Part shown: positions 8,093 through 13,561 of the stretch, one piece after another
Layout: each line of letters starts with the position of its first letter
Numbering within the stretch: the stretch's first letter is position 1
Source of the DNA: Larix sibirica
Lineage: Eukaryota; Streptophyta; Pinopsida; Pinales; Pinaceae
Length of the DNA stretch: 13,561 nucleotides
Reading direction: 5' to 3'
Assembly (NCBI GenBank): GCA_004151065.3
Contig: NWUY0300032798.1
Coordinates: forward strand, 9,263 to 22,823
Made by a program: the position numbers and the translations under genes
The notes under the pieces: generated by a model
The model's database searches: none
What the model was told of the DNA's origin: nothing
Seen by the model: only the letters and a program-made list of their open reading frames with translations

Positions 8093-9258
8093 ATGAGATA
8101 CACTTACAGTAGTGGGTTTGGCTCCTCGGGTTCACCTTCTGGTCAATAGATGGATTCTTTTCATTTTCCCTCCAGTTCCCATGTGGATGAAATTCTCCAG
8201 TGCACGTGGCTTTTTAAGGATGGCTCGCTCAGCCTAAAGAGATGGCATGTAGCTTTTGACCCGATTCGTGAAAGGCAGAGGCTTCGTCACTTGTGGATGC
8301 TGCTGTCGGGCTTTCCATTTTAACTCTGGACCGAGAACATTTTCATAGATTTAGCTAATTCTGTTGGTAAATTCGTTCGGTTGGATAAGAAAACCTTGTT
8401 CGGTTTTTATCGCAGAGTTGCTAAAGTTATGGTGGAATTTGATTTGAACCTAGGGTTGCCGGCTGAGGTGGTTGTCAATTGGGGTTCTCGGGCCTTTTGC
8501 CAGCGACTGGACTATTTTAAGATACCCTTTCGTTGCTACAACTGTCGACAGACTGGACATACATAGCTAAATGCCCCTCTCTTTCCTTGAAGGCGGTTGG
8601 GTTTCATGGCTCTGGTCCGGATTTGGATACCTCACTAGGCTGTTCGAGCCCCAAATCCTGTCCTCCTTCTCATGCTCAGAACTTATATTCAGGTAAGCCT
8701 TCTCCTGACGAAACTCCATATAAAAATATTTCAAAAGATGAACTCAATTTTTATGTTGAAATGGACAAATCATTGGATCAACGTATTGCTCGAGGGGAGT
8801 TGTCTCTCAATTTGAATGTTGTGAATGCCCCTTTCTTGGTAGCGGGAAGGAGGTCTCCTCCTTTTTCAAACCCTGATACTGATGCTCCTCCGGTGGAAAA
8901 CCCTAATTCTGTTCCAACCTATCAAGATAATGTCGCAAGGGTTTTATCATTTGAGGATAATAATGTGCTTGCTGAGAGTGGCTATTGTCCAAGTTCTGAG
9001 GGTCCCGGTTTCCAGCCATTAAGTGTGTACTCAAAAAACCCTCCTTTAAACTCAAAGGTGAAACCCTCTGACTGTCTTCGGTTCCAAAATGTGATTGTTA
9101 GGAAGTCCAAAAAATAGGGTCAGGGGAAGTCTGAGGATGCGGTGGGTGATGTGTTTATCCCTTTGTCTGTCAGAATTGATGAAGCCAGTTCTTCTACTGC
9201 TGGGTCTCCAAATCCTAAGGCACTTAGAGCAGTGCAGCCCTCTATCATTATTGATTAA
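8093..9258 (+). pseudogene. LINE ORF1: DUF4283-like plus zinc knuckle (broken)
   Basis: ORF1 proteins of plant L1 elements bind the element RNA. Frame 2 starts at ATG 8093 with a Ser/Gly-rich leader, meets TAG 8147, then restarts at Met 8150. A DUF4283-like region follows (KRWHVAFDP, LWMLLSGFPF, TAA 8321, LWTENIF, GKFVRLDKKTL, RRVAKVMVEFDL). It ends in RLDYFKIPFRCYNCRQTGH, the first three ligands of a CCHC knuckle. A one-base loss at 8561-8562 moves reading to frame 1, where IAKCPS supplies the last Cys (CX2CX4HX4C). The C-terminal tail is Pro/Ser-rich and acidic, with TAG 9115 in frame, and ends at TAA 9256-9258. The start codon choice is tentative because conserved sequence begins only near 8220. 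Confidence 0.85.
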
Positions 9259-9260
9259 TG
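9256..9260 (+). promoter_or_regulatory. TAATG stop-start overlap of ORF1 and ORF2
   Basis: The ORF1 stop TAA (9256-9258, frame 1) shares its last A with the ORF2 start ATG (9258-9260, frame 3). The ORF2 reading MLILSLNVRGLG begins at that ATG and matches the usual start of the endonuclease domain, so the ATG is well supported. The arrangement suggests translation of ORF2 by termination and reinitiation. Confidence 0.65.
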
Positions 9261-10203
9261 TTGATTCTATCCCTTAATGTTAGGGGTCTAGGTAAGGCTA
9301 CCCGAGGTAGGGCTTTATCTAGATTGTTCAAGGCTACTAGCCCGAAGATTATTCTCCTTCAGGATAAAATGTGTGATGACTCTTCTGCTATACTGAAGCT
9401 CACCAATATCTTACCTGGTTGGGACTTTTCTGTTGTTAGTGCCTCTGGTAGGTCGGGAGGCCTTATTATTGGATGGGGAGGCCTTATTATTGGATGGAAC
9501 TCTCGACTCTTTCATTTCAACACCTTCAAATCCAAATGGGGCATATTGATGAAGGGTCGTAGTCTATTTCAAAATTTTAATTTTGTTGTGTTTAATTGCT
9601 ATGGGCCTTACTCTGGAAGATCTATATTTTGGGATTCTCTTATGCATTCAGGTCTCTTAAACATGGCAAATCTTATCAAGGCAAGCGATTTGAACTTTTC
9701 TCTAAATTCAGCTGAAGTTTGGGGGCCTTTGGCTCGCAAGGATGATCTTGCTTAATACTTCTCCAACATGCTGGTCAGTTATGACCTAATTGATATCGTT
9801 CCTGCAACTCTCCTTCCAATGTGGACAAATGGGAGGGTGGGACGAGAAGGTATCCACAAAAGGATTGATTGTTTTCCGGTCAGTCGGCCTTTGCTTCAAA
9901 GTTTTCAGCGCTACAGATCATGGAATGGTGAGGCTATTTTTTTGGACCACTGGCCTATAATTTTTCAATGTGCTAATAAAGTGATTTTACAGAAGTTTCC
10001 ATTTAAATTCAACTGCTCCTGGCTACAGAATGACAACTTCTATGCGGTAGTTCGACTGTTCTAGTCAAGTTTTTCTCATGGGAATGAGCTGAACCCTATG
10101 GATTGTCTTCTTCTCAAACTTAGGAAATTGAAAGATGTGGTAACAAAATGGTTAAAGAATCAAAAGGAGCAGGATCTGAGAATATAGAGATTTGGAGATC
10201 TGG
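9258..10203 (+). pseudogene. LINE ORF2, AP-endonuclease domain (broken)
   Basis: This domain nicks the target site and provides the 3'-OH for reverse transcription. Frame 3 shows the first-strand Asn (LNVRGLG), then LLQDKM where the catalytic Glu of LLQETM-type sequences is Asp (codon 9363-9365). CYGPYS, the Asp/Asn pair in SDLNFSL (9687-9695), WGPLARKD, WTNGR, KRID and the terminal LDHWPI follow; in the last, SDH has become LDH but Asp and His remain. An in-frame 21-bp duplication adds seven residues near residue 70. Stops are TAA 9753, TAG 10062 and TAG 10186. A frameshift at about 10198-10206 leads into frame 1. The domain is complete in layout but not functional. Confidence 0.88.
9456..9497 (+). 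repeat. Perfect 21-bp tandem duplication in the endonuclease
   Basis: Bases 9456-9476 are repeated exactly as 9477-9497 (units begin GGAGGCC and end GGATGG). The protein reads GGLIIGW twice, where related elements have it once. It is in frame and without a mismatch, unlike the heavily mutated surroundings. Confidence 0.92.
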
Positions 10204-12059
10204 ATTCAAGAAATGTATTATCGGAAACTTGATCTCATGGAAGATCAAGCCCTATTAAAATCTCTTGAAGAAAAGAAAGAAGCTATTTTGAAACATGAAG
10301 AAGCCGATTGGAGACTCAAGAGCTGAGCATTATGGATGGAATTAGGGGATAATAACACTAAATACTTTCATGCCTTTTCTTCTCATAGACGAAATTCCAA
10401 CGCCATTTGGGACTTGGAGGATGGATTCAGCAACTATATTACTTGGCAAGCTCAACTTCAGGATGCAACTAAAGACTTTTATGGTAATATTTTCACTGAT
10501 TTTGGGGTTAGTGACCTTATGAAGCAGCTGGAGATTGTTAGGTTATACCCTCTATTTTTCAGTAATCAGGAAGCTAAGGACTTAGAGAAGGTTGTAACAT
10601 TAAAGGAAGTTGAATATACATTAAAGCCTTTTGCACAAGAAAAAAGTCCTAGGCCAGATGGCTAGACAGTGGAGTTGTTCCTGCATTTTTTCAACATTAT
10701 GGGGGACGAAATTGTTGCATGGTTGAATATTCCCGAATTAATGGCTTCATCTCCGGTGCTCTGAATTCCACATTCCTGACCCTGATTCCTAAAAGCAATA
10801 AGCCTCACACCATTGGATATTATAGGCCCATAGAATTATGCAACCTGATCTATAAGCTCATTTCCAAGATCATTGCTGTGAGAATCAAACCCGGGCTTTC
10901 TAAATTCATCTCTGCTGAAGAGTTCGGTTTTTTACATGACGGGCAAATTCTAGATGCTGTCGGTATCATGCAGGAAATCATCCATACCATTAGGATGAGG
11001 AAAAAGAAATCCTGCTTGCTCAAGATGGATCTTGAGAAGGCCTATGATTGTGTTGATTGGTGTTTTCTCAGAATTGTTCTAATCCAAAATGGTTTGACGC
11101 CATTAATGCTCAATTGGATAATGGCATGCGTTTCGTCCACTAATATTGCAATTTTGGTTAATGGTGTGCCTTCGAAAATTTTCAAGTGCTCAAGAGGAAG
11201 CAGGCAGGGCTGCCCTATGTCCCCACTTTTATTTCTGCTTGTTATTGATGGCTTAAGCAGGTTACTTCATAAAGCCAAATCATATGGATGCATTAAGGGT
11301 ATTAAGTTGTCCAACGAAATTTCTATATCTCATCTACTATTTGTAGATGATGTGCTCCTAGCTGGGTCGGACTCCACTAATGAATGGGAGTGCTATATGA
11401 ACAACATCAATGTCTTCTGCTGCGCATCGGGTATGAAGGTTAGTGATACAAAATCTATCCTTTATCAGCATCAGGTGGATGAATATCAGATCGTGGATTT
11501 ACAAAAAATCTCGCCTTTTAAAATTCATTTGCAGGTTGATGGATTTAAGTATCTTGGGTTTTTTCTCAAGCCTAATAATTATAGAGTTAAAGACTGGTCA
11601 TGGCTTTTTAAAAAATTGGAACGCATAATTCAATGTTGGACAAATAGAATGTTATCCATTGGTGGCCGCCTTATTCTGGTTAAGGTTGTCCTAACTAGCA
11701 TTCCTGTATATTGGCTTTCCTTGTTTAAAGCACCCAGCTCGGTTTTGCAGAATATTAGGAAACTTTGCTCCAACTTTTTATGGATAGGTGGTAAAGACCG
11801 TAAGGGTCTGATTATGGCCAAGTGGGAAAATATTACTCTCCCTGAGGGCTGTGGTGGCTGGGGAATGAAAAACATGGAGGTTTTTGGCAAGGCCTTACGC
11901 CTTAAAATCTTTTGGCGCGGATTATTTGGGTCATCTCTATGGACTCAAGTTCTGAAGTTGAAATGCATTAAACAAGATACCACGATATGGATCAGGAATC
12001 CTGTAAAAGAAAACAAGAAATTCTTCTGTTATATGGAAAGGGTTCATGAATGGTTTTAA
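10204..12059 (+). pseudogene. LINE ORF2, reverse transcriptase domain
   Basis: The RT copies the LINE RNA at the nicked target. The linker in frame 1 holds DWRLKS, TGA 10324 (where Arg is usual), ALWMELGDNNTKYFHA, and PRPDG followed by TAG 10663 in place of Trp. A frameshift near 10710 moves to frame 3, where 446 codons from Met 10719 are open. Within these are STFLTLIPKSNKP (17-29), YYRPIELCNLIYK, the first catalytic Asp in LKMDLEKAYD (Asp104), GSRQGCPMSPLLF (160-172) and the active-site box FVDD (208-211), where plant LINEs usually have FADD. GFKYLGF and the thumb (WTNRMLSIGGRLILVKVVL) follow. The frame ends at TAA 12057 because of one extra T in the run 12054-12057. The polymerase core itself looks complete. 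Confidence 0.93.
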
Positions 12060-13335
12060 CTGGTTGGAAAAAGATTTGCATTGGCAAGTGGGTTCAGGTC
12101 GACAGGTTTTGGTAGGGGTGGATCCGATCTTGGGGCTGGACGAGGACTACACCTTGTCTGATGAAATCTTAGCATTCCTTAGAGAAAAGAACATTATCAC
12201 TTTGGACTGTTTGAAAAACTTCGGATCTCTCAACGACAATGTTTATTGGACCAAAGGTGCGGATTTTGGTTTTTTCGGTAAATATGAATGGGAATGGAAC
12301 AATTATTTCTCTCGTCTTGATTATGTGGGGTGCAGGCTATCTAATGACAGGAATATTATTAAGTGGGCAAGTAATCCTAGTACGGGAGAAGTCACAACAA
12401 AGTCGGCTTACAAGGATATCATTCAATTTAGAAATTTCTTCCCTCAACATTGGTGGTGTAAAATATTATGGCACTGGAAAATGCCTTTGAAGTTCAAATG
12501 TTTTGGTTGGTTTGCTTTAAAAGGGAAACTGAAGACCTAGGACAATCGGGTCAGATATGGGTCACATGGCCCTAGTCGGTGTTTCTTGTGCAACTCTAAA
12601 GCAGAAACCTTAAATCATCTTCTTGTGTCTTGTAATTTTACTAGAAATATTTGGAGAATTATCTACTCAACATTTAATATATCTCAGGTGTGGGGAATTG
12701 AAAATTTCGATCAGTGTTTTCTTATGTGGTATAGAGAATGTAAAGCTCATATTTTGCTGCCGGTAATTATATCTTAGTTTATTTGGTTCACCAGAAACAA
12801 GGTTTTTTTTGAAGATTTGAAACCTTGTGTTCAGAATACGATTGGTCATATTCTCAGGGCTTATAAATCCATCTATAGTAAGAAGGAGCCTTTAATTATT
12901 AGAAGAATTGGTACCGTTGACCCTCAGTTCAATCGTCCAATTCTTTTTTTCGACGGTGCTGCACAAGATGGTTTGTGTGCAGCTGGGGGTGCTATTTTCT
13001 TAAATGATTCACATTTCTTTACACTTTGACTCAATTGTGGGAATGGATCAAACATGCAAGCTCAGCTCCTTGCATTATGGTCTGTTCAGAAAGTAGCTAG
13101 TATCTTCGACATTGATGATCTGAAGATTTATGGGGACTCTCGGGTCACCATCAAATGGGTGCAAGATTATTATAATCTAAAAGTGTTATCACTTGTCCAT
13201 TGGTGTATCAAGATAAAGTCATCTATCCATATTTTCAGGAACATATCTTTGGAGCACATATATAGGCATCATAATCAGCTGGCTGACAAAATTTCTAAGC
13301 AAGCTTTGTGTGGTGATTTTGGATTCTTGATCTAG
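12046..13335 (+). pseudogene. LINE ORF2 C-terminus: zf-RVT and RNase H (broken)
   Basis: Frame 1 continues ORF2 after the extra T. A zf-RVT region has WWCKILWHWKMPLKFKCFGW (12451-12510), TAG 12538 in place of Trp, then CFLC, HLLVSC and a Trp-rich end, with TAG 12775 probably replacing Trp before FIWFTRN. An RNase H domain follows: first Asp in ILFFDGAA (12952-12954), TGA 13027, then NMQAQLLAL where the catalytic Glu expected in AELLAL is Gln (13063-13065), third acid in YGDS (13135-13137) and the last Asp in QLADKISK (13285-13287). A C-terminal RNase H of this kind is known in plant L1 clades. The frame meets TAG 13333; reading through it ends at TAA 13390, which may be the ancestral stop. 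Confidence 0.9.
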
Positions 13336-13392
13336 GAAGAATTTATCAATTCCCAGGTCCTGAATTATGGCTCTTTGAAATTTTTTGAGTAA

Positions 13393-13561
13393 TTGTATGT
13401 ATCGGGACTTTGTATGATGATTTTTGGGCGGATGTTATATTGAGGTTTTTGTAGACCTCTTATGTTTGGCTAGATGCAACACTATGATGTTTTTTTTTAG
13501 ATATGATGGCATGTCCTTCTGTCACAACTCAGTTAAGTCTTCCTATAGACTTGATAATCAT
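13393..13561 (+). other. LINE 3' UTR, end not reached
   Basis: Non-coding T- and G-rich sequence after ORF2. It holds a T9 run (about 13490-13498) and a small stem GAGGT/ACCTC (13442-13446 and 13455-13459). Some LINE reverse transcriptases recognise 3' stem structures, but this one is short. No poly(A) or short tandem tail is visible. Confidence 0.5.

Larger units (their letters stand above)
8093..13561 (+). mobile_element. Nearly full-length, decayed L1-type plant LINE
   Basis: Two overlapping ORFs show the plant L1 layout. ORF1 carries a DUF4283-like region and a CCHC zinc knuckle. ORF2 carries AP-endonuclease, reverse transcriptase, zf-RVT and RNase H. There are no LTRs. Both ORFs contain several stops and frameshifts, so the copy is inactive. 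The left limit is set at the first plausible in-frame ATG. No poly(A) tail or target-site duplication is seen before the window ends, so the right limit is only the window edge. Confidence 0.92.

Noticed and set aside
10719-12059. The open 446-codon RT as a functional stand-alone gene
   Set aside because: Its first codon lies inside the domain after a frameshift and its stop comes from an extra T; it is a surviving piece of ORF2.
1-13561. tRNA, rRNA or CRISPR features
   Set aside because: No cloverleaf or A/B box pair with convincing spacing, no rRNA-like sequence, and no regularly spaced repeat array were seen. The TGGTATCAGAGC at 6362 is a primer-binding site and not part of a tRNA gene.

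Overview
The window is plant nuclear repeat DNA with no host gene that I can support. It holds two large, decayed retrotransposons in the same (+) orientation, with remnants of a third between them. The plant assignment rests on four features: a Ty3/gypsy polyprotein of the plant non-chromodomain type, a 12-base primer-binding site matching plant initiator tRNA-Met, an L1-type LINE with a DUF4283-like ORF1 and an RNase H tail, and telo-box motifs. A large, repeat-rich genome (conifer or fern scale) is a guess only.

Bases 1-6036 are an old, internally deleted Ty3/gypsy element. The 3' half of its upstream LTR (1-156) runs straight into the end of pol: RNase H, then integrase to 1860. A single N sits exactly at the join. 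The primer-binding site, gag, protease and nearly all of the reverse transcriptase are missing. After the integrase come about 3.9 kb of broken sense-strand coding sequence of unknown function (2027 to about 5690), a polypurine tract, and a complete 290-bp LTR (5747-6036) bounded by TGTTG and CAACA. The two LTR copies are about 85% identical by hand alignment.

Bases 6037-8092 carry no recognisable gene. A probable Ty1/copia LTR end (to 6360) is followed by the tRNA-iMet primer-binding site (6362-6373), but no copia protein follows. Next come a leader-like stretch, about 820 bp of strikingly C-rich, G-poor sequence with a 20-bp tandem repeat, an inverted telo-box pair, and AT-rich low-complexity DNA.

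Bases 8093-13561 are a nearly full-length L1-type LINE. ORF1 (DUF4283-like region plus CCHC zinc knuckle) ends in a TAATG that overlaps the ORF2 start by one base. ORF2 reads AP-endonuclease, reverse transcriptase, zf-RVT and RNase H. It is broken by stops and frameshifts, but a 446-codon reverse transcriptase core remains open. The 3' end of the LINE lies outside the window or is not recognisable.

Nearly all premature stops in both elements can be explained by one C-to-T or G-to-A change, as expected of DNA silenced by cytosine methylation. Nothing here looks able to move on its own.
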